NCBI GenBank assembly: GCA_937951895.1
Contig: CALFER010000054.1
Coordinates: forward strand, 1 to 64,000
Source: an uncultured bacterium
Lineage (GTDB): Bacteria; CSSED10-310; CALFER01
Length of the DNA: 64,000 bases
Direction of reading: 5' to 3'
Positions 53,701 to 62,373 of the stretch are shown piece after piece (position 1 is the first letter of the stretch; each line of letters starts with the position of its first letter). Made by a program: the position numbers and the translations under genes. The notes below the pieces were generated by a model, which was given only the letters and a program-made list of their open reading frames with translations, ran no database searches and had not been told where the DNA came from.

Positions 53701-55968
53701 CCCCGTCATCAGATCGGATTGCGTCCGGGCGCATTCGAGCGAATCGATGAGGAGGTGATATTCGCTCTGATGGAGATAGCACCGGGCCAGTTCGAGATGC
53801 ACGCGCGGTCTGGATTCGGGAGCCTGGTCCACGATGAACGGGAGGCATCGTCTGTATAGATCCACCGCGGCGCGGATCTGTCCGTTCTTCTGAGCCTTGC
53901 CGGCAGCGCGGATCGCAAATCCGACGGCGTCCGCCCCCCGGCTGGATTCAAAAAGATGATGCGCGATTTCCTCGAATGCATCCGGCGCCGATCGGATCAA
54001 CTCCACCGCTATCGCCTCGTGCAACTCCTTCCGTTCCGATTCGGGAATCATGTGATGAAGCATGCTGCGCATCATGGGATGTCTGAAGCGGTAGACGGTA
54101 CGGTTGTCACGCATTTCCCTGACCAGAAATCCGTCTCGGATGAGGCCCGGCATGAGAATCGCCGGTTCGACGGATACCCCTGGGGTCAGTATCAGGTCGC
54201 GCAGTTCGAATTCACGCGACCAGAGAGCCGCATGCTTCAGAAACGCCATTCGCCCGTCATCCAGACTCCGCAACAGGCCCTCGAAGAGGCGGCTGACATC
54301 GGAGGTCAACCCGAGGTTTCGGAGACGTTCCCAGGCAATTTTCCATTTGCCCTCCCGCCACTCGACGATATCGTGCTGATGAAGAGTTTGGGCGACGAGT
54401 GTGATCAGGAGGGCGTTTCCGTCGGTGATTTCATGAATCTGGTGAACGAGATTCGACGGCATCGGAGAGATGCTCAGCATCGAACCCAGGAGCATCGCGG
54501 TATCATTGATCGACAACTGCTGAATCCGCATGCATCCCAGACGCTCACTCGAACTCGCCTCGACCGCCGCAAAGCCGATCTCACTGCGGGTTTCGATCAG
54601 CCACAGAAACGGCGCGTCATCACGCAGAATCGAGTTCCAGGCGTCGGCGACTTCCAGCAGGAACGACCACGGTTCGCGCTCATCGGTATGAAAATCCCGG
54701 ATCACGATGATCTGCGGTCTGCCCGGGCAGGCAGCGACGGTCCGTCCCATGGCCCGTAAAAAGCCCTCCGCCATGCCCCGGAATCGCCAGCGCATGGCAG
54801 GCCAGGCGGCTCCAGGCGCGTGTTCGATGAAACACCCGATGAGGGGATCCTCGGGCTGCTCATCGTGCGCGATGATCGATCGGAGTCCATCGAGCAAGGC
54901 TCCGAGGACGGTGTGGCCGTTCTCGGCAATGTCCGTGAAGGTCAGATCATGGACGATCGCACCGCCGATCTGAAAATCCGCACGCACATCATCGAGCAGT
55001 CTCGTTTTGCCGACCCCGACCGCTCCGCTGATGACAATCAACCGGCCGTGCCCCTCCCGAACGGCATCGAATGCTCCCATGATCGTCCGGCGATGGATCT
55101 CCTGACCGACACTCATACCGCTCAGGAGGGGATGCGCCGGCACGCGATCTCCCGTGTCTTCGCAGATCACACCCAGCACCGCATCGGCGCTGCGAGGCCG
55201 GAATGCCGCTTCCTTCTCGAGCAACTGCATGACGAGATCGCACAGGGCCGGGTCATCGAATGCAGTCCGATCCTCCAGCGGCGGCGGCTGCATCATGAGA
55301 TGTGCAATGGCGATCGCATGAACATCGCTTGCGCTGAACGGATTGAAGCCGCTGATGAGTTCGTACAGAACGACTCCGAGCGAATACAGGTCACTGCGGG
55401 CATCCTGCCTCCTCCGGCTCAGAACCTCAGGACTCATGTACGGATACGTACCCTTGATCATCGGAACCCCATCCGTTTCCGGGGTTTCATTGAGAAGATC
55501 CGCAAGTCCGAAATCGGATATCTTGACGACCAGATCGCCGGATGATTCCGAGATCAGGATATTTTCAGGTTTGAGATCCTGATGGATGATTCCTCGTCCG
55601 TGAATACACGAGAGTGCGCTGCAGATCTGCCGGAGAACGGACCTGAGAACCGCGGGATGAGTTCGGAGATGATCGAAAAAGCGACGGATCGGAGCGCCTT
55701 CGATGAATTCCATGGTGTAGAACGGGATCTGATCGGCCGTTACATGGAAATCATAAACGGTCACGATGTTGGGATGCCGCAACTGACTGAGAATTTTGAA
55801 TTCATGGCGAAATGATTCATACTCGACAGGCGATGTCGCACGCATCCGTTTCATGGCCAGGATCTGATCGGTTCGAGTGTCGTGAATCCGATACACCGCC
55901 CCCCATCGTCCCGAACCGATCTCTGAGAGTATATGATAACGACCCGCTTCGATCGGTGATTCTTCCAC
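50800..55968 (-). CDS. Ser/Thr kinase - NTPase - TPR - GAF - sigma-54 activator fusion
   Basis: A 1722-residue regulator. Domains in order: Hanks kinase (about 8-270; GSGRWGAVY, AMKRM, HQDLKPEN, SDFGLA, SPEV); AAA_16/STAND NTPase (about 285-700, Walker A GAVGVGKT); TPR array (about 705-1180); GAF (about 1235-1390); and AAA+ sigma-54 interaction domain (about 1405-1640) with Walker A GSSGTGKE, the L1 loop GAFTDA in place of GAFTGA, Walker B TLFLDEVGEL and the arginine finger FREDLYYRL. A Fis-type HTH (about 1675-1715, KSKACEILGVTRPTLDRKI) ends the protein. I chose the GTG at 55968 because GGGAGG lies 4 bases upstream; the in-frame ATG at 56016 has none. It probably turns a cytoplasmic signal into transcription at -24/-12 promoters. 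Its target genes are unknown. Confidence 0.9.
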   Translation of the reverse strand: MEESPIEAGRYHILSEIGSGRWGAVYRIHDTRTDQILAMKRMRATSPVEYESFRHEFKILSQLRHPNIVTVYDFHVTADQIPFYTMEFIEGAPIRRFFDHLRTHPAVLRSVLRQICSALSCIHGRGIIHQDLKPENILISESSGDLVVKISDFGLADLLNETPETDGVPMIKGTYPYMSPEVLSRRRQDARSDLYSLGVVLYELISGFNPFSASDVHAIAIAHLMMQPPPLEDRTAFDDPALCDLVMQLLEKEAAFRPRSADAVLGVICEDTGDRVPAHPLLSGMSVGQEIHRRTIMGAFDAVREGHGRLIVISGAVGVGKTRLLDDVRADFQIGGAIVHDLTFTDIAENGHTVLGALLDGLRSIIAHDEQPEDPLIGCFIEHAPGAAWPAMRWRFRGMAEGFLRAMGRTVAACPGRPQIIVIRDFHTDEREPWSFLLEVADAWNSILRDDAPFLWLIETRSEIGFAAVEASSSERLGCMRIQQLSINDTAMLLGSMLSISPMPSNLVHQIHEITDGNALLITLVAQTLHQHDIVEWREGKWKIAWERLRNLGLTSDVSRLFEGLLRSLDDGRMAFLKHAALWSREFELRDLILTPGVSVEPAILMPGLIRDGFLVREMRDNRTVYRFRHPMMRSMLHHMIPESERKELHEAIAVELIRSAPDAFEEIAHHLFESSRGADAVGFAIRAAGKAQKNGQIRAAVDLYRRCLPFIVDQAPESRPRVHLELARCYLHQSEYHLLIDSLECARTQSDLMTGEFGLRDRIESHLMEGMARIGLRDHAAAVMTLREGMRFADGSSFPYLKLRITTSLAFALSNLKQSEQAIEIVTESIRLFPLEEHPFFAGILYATLANALYTLHRYPEAEQAQSESIRFGESVANPVMISDRYLVLGKIYHQMRNYPQALRTYAKALDLIRMRGDPVLLAETLSLYAGLKSRCESSETALQLLEEGVLIAEQTDRPDLVAANLMILAEVMIDQGKLDKAREHLVRAMDIDRKIPNPELHLQLLGGMARIAGRQGKWRQAIRYYMKRLDAARKSHHPMSVGLSYLFIANAYRYLAVFNRARFALNRARRAFEQAGAEPPDCDILEAEIYMGLDEIDKASALATRGMNRADQNQDGRSRAYASRVLGILCHKQGSFEKSHSHLQQSIEGYERCGEIYETGISRFALADLYRTLADTSRASAELERARNLFQHIGADYYLKKVETAIETIENQSPIQAGLDPMLSTFEQLTQLINSITDLDRLLGEILDVAIRFVHAERGMIILKDPVTGQQEIRVVRNLDETTSQDAVLISRTVLTETADSDSCVFTGNAAEDPRFSTVKSVRSYNILSLICVPLKNQNQLIGVIYVDSRRTINLFTERDRRFLQAFSNLAAATIDRSSVYRLQAEETRHLREEIEQNYRFDAIIGKSEAMLMTFKRIRSVIRSDVNVLLTGSSGTGKELAARAIHYNSHRKLQLLMPVNCAAIPETLVESELFGCERGAFTDAKISRPGKFEAADKGTLFLDEVGELPITVQAKLLRVIETKEVTRLGCDRPRKIDVRIIAATNRDLQSEIRAGRFREDLYYRLFIAHIRMPDLKDRIEDIPLLAQQFLTRACERNNRRFSQISPRAMEALMLYSWPGNVRELENLIESAVVFGNPPVVNLRDLPQHVIQHRNRRKSEPAGREEMCLEEIEKTHIQAILLRTRGNKSKACEILGVTRPTLDRKIKLYRLRATDPGESSS

Positions 55969-56088
55969 TGGACCTCCCGCCAATATACTGTCAGCCTGCC
56001 ACTCAGACCTCATCATACCATAGTGACCGCTTGATGCCTATACTCCGGGTATCGGCAGGAACGAGACACCGGAGTGAGCGTGGGGGTA

Positions 56089-56116
56089 TTGACAGGCCGT
56101 TTTCTTTCGACTACGG
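56089..56116 (+). promoter_or_regulatory. promoter of the cobalamin riboswitch operon
   Basis: A consensus TTGACA (56089-56094), 16 bases, then TACGGT (56111-56116). The predicted start of transcription, near 56123, coincides with the first paired base of the riboswitch. Confidence 0.6.
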
Positions 56117-56123
56117 TCACAAA

Positions 56124-56288
56124 TGTCAGTACTGCGCTGATCGCTGAGAAGCATCAGGGGAAGCCGGTGAGAATCCGGCACTGACCCGCAACTGTTACCG
56201 GGAACGAAATCCGCAACATCCACTGGCACAGGCTGGGAAGGGCGGATGGAGGAAGATCCGGAAGTCAGGAGACCCTGGCAGTACTGCC
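56124..56288 (+). promoter_or_regulatory. cobalamin riboswitch (aptamer)
   Basis: The hallmark core is present: AGGGGAAGCCGGTGAGAATC beginning at 56153, followed by CCGGCACTGACCCGCAACTG from 56173, and the B12 box AGTCAGGAGACC (56263-56274). The closing stem P1 is perfect: CAGTACTGC (56126-56134) pairs with GCAGTACTG (56278-56286). In this class, binding of adenosyl- or methylcobalamin turns off downstream uptake genes. It lies between a strong promoter and an intrinsic terminator. Confidence 0.97.
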
Positions 56289-56323
56289 CGACGCGGCTTC
56301 GTGGGGTGAGACGCGAGGGACAC

Positions 56324-56347
56324 AACCGGCCCCGCCGGTTTTTTTTT
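56324..56347 (+). terminator. intrinsic terminator, riboswitch expression platform
   Basis: AACCGGC-CCC-GCCGGTT (56324-56340) is a perfect 7-bp stem with a 3-base loop, followed by an unbroken run of T to 56347. It lies 36 bases after the aptamer and 19 before the btuB start, so cobalamin probably causes premature termination. Confidence 0.92.
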
Positions 56348-56365
56348 ACCCCGTCGGGTATCGTG

Positions 56366-58315
56366 ATGCGGATCTTCAGCCGCTCCCTGGTGATTCTCGG
56401 ACTCACATGCACGCTCTGCTTTTGCTTGCAGCACGCTTCCGCATCTGAGGATACACCACCTCCTCAGAAAACGGATCGATTCGTTTTCTCCGATTCGATC
56501 ATCGTCCACGCCGAAAAGCCACCTTCCCCTCAGGCGATATTCGATATTCCGGCATTTGTGACCGAGATTCATCTCGACGACGAACCGCGTCTGAAAATAC
56601 TTCCCGAGATACTCAGCGGCACCGTCGGAATCACCGTGAAGGATTTCGGCGGACTGGGACAACTCTCAACAGTCTCGATCCGCGGTTCCAACTCCAACCA
56701 GGTCTTGATTCTCCTCGACGGAATCCGCCTGAATGACCCCTCCCAATCCGGTGTCAATCTCGCCAATATCTCGCTCGCCAACATCGACACCATCCAGGTC
56801 CTCAGAGGCGCTGACTCGGCAGTCTACGGCGATGGAGCGTTCGGCGGGGTGGTCAATCTGCTGACGAGGCGCGATGCATCGACTTCACCTCGACTTGATG
56901 GTCGGGTCACCTATGGAAGTTTCGATACATTGGACGCCGAGATTGGCGCGTCGACCGTTCTGGATCGGCATCGCTTGAATCTGACTGTGTTTCGTCGACA
57001 CAGTGATGGCGATTTTTCGTTCACGAACGATCGGGGGACACCGGAAAACGACGGGGATGATTTCACGGATATTCGGACCAACAATCAGGCGACCTCCTGG
57101 GGAGGGAACCTCAGTTGGCGATTCGAATCCGATACCCATTGGGCGTTCGGCGGAACACTGGATGCATTTGGCGCAGATAAAGGCAGCCCCGGTATCATCA
57201 CTTTCCCCTCCGAACACGCAACACAACAGGATCAACGGTTGAGCGGCACGCTCCGAATCGATCGAAGTGACCTGGAATGGCTTTCGAGTTCGATCATGCT
57301 GGAAGTGTCCGGGACGCGTGCGACACTATTGTTCGAGGATCCGGAAGGCGAACAGATCGGAGTTCCGATCCGAACCGACCGGACATCGGACAGTCTGATG
57401 TCCCGTTCCTCGTGGCGCTTTCTCCATCCATACGGCTCCGGATCCGTCAGCATGGAGTACGCCCGGGATTCGCTCAATGATCCCGATCGTGAGCCGATCT
57501 CGCGAACCATCGGTTCGCTTGCGATCCGCGACGATGTGTCTCTCTTCGACGAGCGACTCTGGATCTCTCCCGCTATCCGGCTCGACGATGTGTCCAATCT
57601 CGATTACCATATCAGCCCCCGGATCGGATGCCGGGCAGTCGTGAATGATCATCTGTCCCTCCGGACCAACTTCGGCTCCGCATTTCGCTCTCCATCCTTC
57701 GATGAGTTATACCTCGATCTCGGATTCATCACCGGCAATCCGGATCTCAAACCGGAAACCGCACGCAGCTTCGATGCGGGCCTGACCTGGGAATCTCATC
57801 GGGTGAACCTCATGGCCTCCTATTTCCAGACGGACAGCCGCGACCTGATCCAGTATGTGCTCGTGTCTGGATATCGCTATAAACCATTCAATATCGGACG
57901 CGCCCGGTCACGCGGTATCGAATGCTCGGCGGCCTGCAATCTGGGCGCAGGTTTCAATGTCTCCACGGCCTACACCTGGATGGAGGCAACCGATCGGACG
58001 GCCGATCCGAATTACCGCGGACGTTTCATCCCTGGAAAGCCCGAGCATGAGTTGTTTTCGAGGCTCGATTGGGCGATGAGCCGGTATGCCGCATTTTTCG
58101 AATGGCGCTATATGAGCGGTAATTATCTGACGCGCGCCAATACGAACAAACTCGACGCACGCGACACCATGAACCTGGGTTTTTCGGTGGGTGTGATGGA
58201 TCACCTGAAACTGGGTGTTGAACTGCGCAATGCTCTGAACAGCGAGGTGGTCGATGTCCGGGGATTCCCGCTCCCGCCGCGCATGATAACCGGAACGTTG
58301 AGTGTGCGATTATAG
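56366..58315 (+). CDS. btuB: TonB-dependent cobalamin receptor, BtuB-like
   Basis: A 649-residue outer-membrane receptor. Signal peptide 1-27 (HASAS). A TonB-box-like SDSIIVHAEK lies near 38-47. The plug domain follows (about 60-180; VSIRGSNSNQVLILLDGIRLND, IQVLRGADSAVYGDGAFGGVVNL), then a 22-strand barrel rich in alternating aromatic residues, with NFGSAFRSPSFDELYL and a closing strand ITGTLSVRL. The last residue is Leu where Phe is usual. Placement directly behind a cobalamin riboswitch and terminator assigns the substrate as a cobamide. The ATG at 56366 is preceded by no strong ribosome binding site, as often happens when the platform overlaps it. It leads a four-gene operon. Confidence 0.93.
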   Translation: MRIFSRSLVILGLTCTLCFCLQHASASEDTPPPQKTDRFVFSDSIIVHAEKPPSPQAIFDIPAFVTEIHLDDEPRLKILPEILSGTVGITVKDFGGLGQLSTVSIRGSNSNQVLILLDGIRLNDPSQSGVNLANISLANIDTIQVLRGADSAVYGDGAFGGVVNLLTRRDASTSPRLDGRVTYGSFDTLDAEIGASTVLDRHRLNLTVFRRHSDGDFSFTNDRGTPENDGDDFTDIRTNNQATSWGGNLSWRFESDTHWAFGGTLDAFGADKGSPGIITFPSEHATQQDQRLSGTLRIDRSDLEWLSSSIMLEVSGTRATLLFEDPEGEQIGVPIRTDRTSDSLMSRSSWRFLHPYGSGSVSMEYARDSLNDPDREPISRTIGSLAIRDDVSLFDERLWISPAIRLDDVSNLDYHISPRIGCRAVVNDHLSLRTNFGSAFRSPSFDELYLDLGFITGNPDLKPETARSFDAGLTWESHRVNLMASYFQTDSRDLIQYVLVSGYRYKPFNIGRARSRGIECSAACNLGAGFNVSTAYTWMEATDRTADPNYRGRFIPGKPEHELFSRLDWAMSRYAAFFEWRYMSGNYLTRANTNKLDARDTMNLGFSVGVMDHLKLGVELRNALNSEVVDVRGFPLPPRMITGTLSVRL

Positions 58316-58337
58316 TCATGGAATCGAGGATTGAGAC

Positions 58338-60065
58338 ATGAAACAAATGGCCAGGTGGAGCATTTTGATTTGCCTGATCCCTTTATCGGCGACGTGCGCG
58401 GATCTGTCGGTCGTCATGTTCGATTTCGATAGCGCCCGGACGACAGACGTCACCGACATCATCCGGGAGGTCACGGGCATGACCTCGACGCTGGGAATCG
58501 CATCGCTTGATGTCGATTCCATCGACGGAGATGATTGGCTGGTCATCGATGGAGGCGACGAGTTCGCATGCATTGAACTCGCGACATTCCACACGCTGTT
58601 TTATCTCGACACGATTGACCTCCGCCACCTGTTCAACCTCGGAAACGGCAGCGGCGCCATCGCTTCGTTTCAACCCGACACGCAGACTCAGGATCACCTC
58701 CTCTACAGAGATAGTGAATCGGAACGGTGGTATTCCGTGAACATTGCCGACGGCGCTTTTGAACCCTTCGATCTGGTGGATCTTCCGGGTGTTTACTCGA
58801 CAGGATTCAGTTACACCGACGCTTCCGACACCGGGCTGCTCACACGATCTGATTCGAACGCGTGGACATATCAGCCGGTATGGGGACAGGATGCGATCGC
58901 AGTCGATTTCTCCGAGGTGTTCGGATCTTCGCCGCTTTCGGTTTCGGAATGTGAAGTGGGCTCGGGTCCGGAAGCTTTCAGAGTTCTCTTCGCCCTGCTG
59001 GATGATTCGATCGCCCCGACGCCGACTCCCGGAGGACCTCCGACGCCGACACCGACTCCCGGAGGAACGGATTTCATGTGTGTGCTTGCGATGGGGCTTG
59101 CCGAAGAGATCTGGGGCATCGACGGGCAAAATCCGGGAATCGATCCGATCACCCAGGCCAGCGGACAGAGTCCGAATCAGGTCGTGTGCGATGGAAGCGA
59201 GCTGTTCGTCGTGAACAGTCTGTCCAACTCCATCACTGTGTATGATGCATCGACACTGAACATGAAGCCCGAACGCTCGATCAGCGTCGGTGCCGGACGG
59301 AATCCCTTTCTGATGAGTCAGCCCGTGGCCGGACGGTCATTCGTCACGAATCTGATCGCCAACACGGTTTCGGTTCTGGATCTGTATGGAAGTGATGTCG
59401 TCGAGGAAATCGAGCTGCCGGGTGGAAGCGATCTTCCGCACGATCCCGGTGAAACCACATGGGCCAGACCCTCGGGGGTTTTTCAACTCGATGACACTGT
59501 TTATGTCGCCTGCGCCAATCTCGGGTCCGACTTCACCGCCGCCGGCCCAGGCGTGATTTGCAGAATCGACGTCAACAGCATGAACCTGGTGGATTGGTTC
59601 GAATCCGGCGGACGCAATCCGATGTCGATCACCCACGACTCCCGTTATCCGGATCTCCTGTGGTTCGTTCATGCAGGGGATTACTCCGGCGGCTTCGAAA
59701 ACAACGGGAACATCGCCGTCTATTCCGTGGCGCAGCATGCAATCATCGAAACAATCCCGATGTTCGACGCCCCGATCGAAATCGTCTTTGGCCCGGATCG
59801 AGCCTATGTGTCAAGCGGCAGCGACGGCCGGATACTCCGGATCGATCTGTCGACATTCGAACGACTGGCTCCGATCGATCTTCCCACATTCGGCCAGGGT
59901 CTGAATTTCGTGTCGGCTCTCGGAATCAGCCCGGATCAGGAGTTATGGGCAACCGAATTCAACCATGATCGGCTTTTCATCATCGATCCCGAACAGGGTG
60001 ATGCGATTCGATACGACCGGCTGGTCGGGGACGGTCCAGACGCGATGGCGTTCGTCACGAGGTGA
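58338..60065 (+). CDS. secreted beta-propeller protein of the cobalamin operon (BtuG-like candidate)
   Basis: A 575-residue exported protein, 22 bp after btuB. Signal peptide 1-20 (SATCA); a Cys at 20 could be lipidated, but the lipobox is poor. Residues 25-225 form an N-terminal beta domain of unknown type. A Pro/Thr/Gly linker (226-243, TPTPGG repeats) leads to a YVTN/YncE-like propeller (about 250-575) with repeats such as FVVNSLSNSITVYDAS, FVTNLIANTVSVLDL and YVSSGSDGRILRIDLS. In Bacteroides the propeller BtuG sits on BtuB and captures cobalamin. The same pairing behind a cobalamin riboswitch suggests a similar job here. The homology is functional inference; sequence identity was not measured. 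Confidence 0.8.
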   Translation: MKQMARWSILICLIPLSATCADLSVVMFDFDSARTTDVTDIIREVTGMTSTLGIASLDVDSIDGDDWLVIDGGDEFACIELATFHTLFYLDTIDLRHLFNLGNGSGAIASFQPDTQTQDHLLYRDSESERWYSVNIADGAFEPFDLVDLPGVYSTGFSYTDASDTGLLTRSDSNAWTYQPVWGQDAIAVDFSEVFGSSPLSVSECEVGSGPEAFRVLFALLDDSIAPTPTPGGPPTPTPTPGGTDFMCVLAMGLAEEIWGIDGQNPGIDPITQASGQSPNQVVCDGSELFVVNSLSNSITVYDASTLNMKPERSISVGAGRNPFLMSQPVAGRSFVTNLIANTVSVLDLYGSDVVEEIELPGGSDLPHDPGETTWARPSGVFQLDDTVYVACANLGSDFTAAGPGVICRIDVNSMNLVDWFESGGRNPMSITHDSRYPDLLWFVHAGDYSGGFENNGNIAVYSVAQHAIIETIPMFDAPIEIVFGPDRAYVSSGSDGRILRIDLSTFERLAPIDLPTFGQGLNFVSALGISPDQELWATEFNHDRLFIIDPEQGDAIRYDRLVGDGPDAMAFVTR

Positions 60066-60068
60066 ATC

Positions 60069-61172
60069 ATGATCAGGAAGAGCATCTGCGCGGTTCTTTT
60101 GCTGTTCTCGAACATCGTTGTCCAGGCGGATTCCTTTGTGGATCGCATCGTTTCGGTCGAGTTCGGCACGTATGCCGGATTCGGCCAGGATGCGATGCCT
60201 GGAATCGTTCTTGGCCCGCCTCAAGGCGCCGGGCTCACCGGTGGATCGCTCGATGTGCTGTCCCTGGGCAACGGCGGCTCCATCACTCTCGAGTTTGTTG
60301 ACAACACTCCGATCAACGGCCCCGGACCCGATCTGATCGTTTTCGAGAACGCTTTTTATGTCGGAGGCGACCCGCTGTATACGTTTTCGGAAGTGGCTTT
60401 CGTGGAGGTCAGTCAGGACGGAGATACCTTTCACCGGTTTCCATGCAATTACACTCCCGATGGAACACCTGTCAACAACCCTGCAAACTGGACCGGATTC
60501 GCAGGTGTTCTCCCGGTGCTGAGCACTCCGGACAACGGGATCGATCCGACAGATCCGGGCACGGCGGGAGGGGATGCCTTCGAGTTCGACGATGTCGGAC
60601 TGGATTGGATCCGGTTCGTCCGGATCATCGACACGAACGAGCCGCCTGATGCTGCAACGGATGATGATGGCGATCCGATTTACGACGCAGGAGTCACCTC
60701 CGAAGGCAACAGCGGCTTCGATCTCGATGCCGTCGCCGCCGTCCACGGGAACACATCGGGCACGTCCACACCCGCACCGTCTCCGACTCCCCCTCCCCCA
60801 TCGACCGGCACGCCCACGCCGCCCCCCGGGAACGAACCCAGTCTCGATCTGACCCTCGATGGAACCCATTTCATGCCCGGGGACCCGTTCGTGTTGCGCC
60901 TGATGATCGACATGCCGGGAGTTGATGGCCGGCCGGTCAACGCATTCATCGTGCTGGATGTTCACGACAGTTTCTTTTTCTGGCCCTCCTGGGAACCGGA
61001 TCTGGATTATTTGAACACCTCCGTTCCTGCAGGCCATTCCGCCCGGACTGTTCTGGATTTTATCTGGCCTCCCACCGATTCACACGACACGGGTATCCGG
61101 ATATGGGCGGCCCTGCTGGATGATTCGATGCAACTGATCTGTGATGTCGATTTTACGGAATTTTCATTCTGA
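60069..61172 (+). CDS. secreted protein of the cobalamin operon with C-terminal PSW domain
   Basis: A 367-residue exported protein, 3 bp after the propeller gene. Signal peptide 1-20 (VVQA). The N-terminal domain (about 25-230) has GGSLDVLSLGNGGSITLEF, PGPDLIVFENAFYVGG and VAFVEVSQDGDTFHRFPCN, a pattern I associate with surface proteins near bacterial B12 receptors. A Pro/Thr linker (235-257) and the shared C-terminal domain follow (259-367; VLDVHDSFFFWPSW, LDFIWPP, IRIWAALLDD). A role in cobamide binding at the cell surface is plausible from the operon, but there is no direct evidence. Confidence 0.75.
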   Translation: MIRKSICAVLLLFSNIVVQADSFVDRIVSVEFGTYAGFGQDAMPGIVLGPPQGAGLTGGSLDVLSLGNGGSITLEFVDNTPINGPGPDLIVFENAFYVGGDPLYTFSEVAFVEVSQDGDTFHRFPCNYTPDGTPVNNPANWTGFAGVLPVLSTPDNGIDPTDPGTAGGDAFEFDDVGLDWIRFVRIIDTNEPPDAATDDDGDPIYDAGVTSEGNSGFDLDAVAAVHGNTSGTSTPAPSPTPPPPSTGTPTPPPGNEPSLDLTLDGTHFMPGDPFVLRLMIDMPGVDGRPVNAFIVLDVHDSFFFWPSWEPDLDYLNTSVPAGHSARTVLDFIWPPTDSHDTGIRIWAALLDDSMQLICDVDFTEFSF

Positions 61173-61209
61173 TCGCAGCGCCACGCCGCAAACAAGAAAG
61201 GATTTCGAC

Positions 61210-62373
61210 ATGAAACGAAAACTCGCGGAAGCAGCACTCATCGTGTCCCTGCTGTCACCGTTCCGAGCACTGTGCGCGCCCCCCACCGGATATGGTCTCG
61301 AATTCCGACCCGTTCCGCGCACAGTTTCCGGTGTCTATACCGTGGATTCTTCGGGAATGCTCTATTACGGGCATTATGACGCGAAACACGCACCGAAATC
61401 GCTGGAACAAGGGGAGCGAGGGATGAGCAACGAGCTGTGGGTTTATGATCCGACGAGTGACACTCATCAGCTTTTCAATCGTGCGGCAGATCATGCCTCA
61501 CCGCGAATCAACAGCGCAAGCGGAATCGCTGTCGATGAATCCGTCGATCCCCGGCGATACTGGATTGCGGATCAGAGCCCGAACGGAGATCCGTGGACGT
61601 CCGGAGCGATCTGGCTCGGCGAGGACCTGAACGCGGACGGAGACATCAACGACCCGGGGGAAACCTCGCTGGCAACCGATATCAATGCGATTCCATCTGT
61701 TGAAGGCGTCATTCTGGATGAATCGAGCGGCGTGCTGTATGCAAGCGATGCGACGGGTTCGGCCGGTTCGATCATGATATACAGACTCGAGGATCAGAAC
61801 GGTGACGACTTTTTTCAGGCCCCTGAGATCACTTCTTATTTCAATCTCCCGATCGATTCCTTCGCGGGAAAACTCGCCTTCGACACCACCGATCCGACCG
61901 TCATCTTCACCGTGGATTCGGCGGGACGACTCTATCGATTGAAAGATCTGAATGCGGATCTCGACTGCAACGATCCCCTCGAAGCGACCATCCTGACGTC
62001 GGCACTCAACGGCGGTTTCGGCGTTGCGGTGGATCCGGCCGGCCGGGTATTCGTGACCGGTTCGAACTACGTGAGCGGCACCCATCACCTCTACCGGATC
62101 ACGCCCGGAGCTCCGACGCCGGTGGAGGTGTTCGACGATCTGGCCGGGTTCACGGGGTGGAGTGGAACGGTGATTTTCGACCGGGGCACTGATTTTGAGC
62201 CGAATCACACATCGGCCCGGCTGTATATGAATTATTCGACGCCGCTCTGGAGCGATCCGGATGTATTTGCGATTTACAGCGGAACGACTCCCGATGTACC
62301 CGCCCTGAATTCCATCGGGATCGTCATTGCAATCGGAGTTCTCGGAATCCTCATTGTGACACGGAAACACTGA
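61210..62373 (+). CDS. secreted propeller-like protein with C-terminal membrane tail
   Basis: A 387-residue exported protein. The ATG at 61210 has AAAGGA 8 bases upstream. Signal peptide 1-22 (FRALCA). The body (about 25-360) has NHL/SMP-30-like strand repeats with aspartate-rich loops (DLNADGDINDPGE, DQNGDDFF, DLNADLDCNDPLE) that may bind calcium. The end is VPALNSIGIVIAIGVLGIL followed by IVTRKH: a Pro-containing motif, one hydrophobic helix and a basic tail, as in IPTL/PEP-CTERM-like sorting signals. It is the last gene of the cobalamin operon. The stop region overlaps the convergent ammonia-lyase gene by 23 bp. Confidence 0.75.
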   Translation: MKRKLAEAALIVSLLSPFRALCAPPTGYGLEFRPVPRTVSGVYTVDSSGMLYYGHYDAKHAPKSLEQGERGMSNELWVYDPTSDTHQLFNRAADHASPRINSASGIAVDESVDPRRYWIADQSPNGDPWTSGAIWLGEDLNADGDINDPGETSLATDINAIPSVEGVILDESSGVLYASDATGSAGSIMIYRLEDQNGDDFFQAPEITSYFNLPIDSFAGKLAFDTTDPTVIFTVDSAGRLYRLKDLNADLDCNDPLEATILTSALNGGFGVAVDPAGRVFVTGSNYVSGTHHLYRITPGAPTPVEVFDDLAGFTGWSGTVIFDRGTDFEPNHTSARLYMNYSTPLWSDPDVFAIYSGTTPDVPALNSIGIVIAIGVLGILIVTRKH

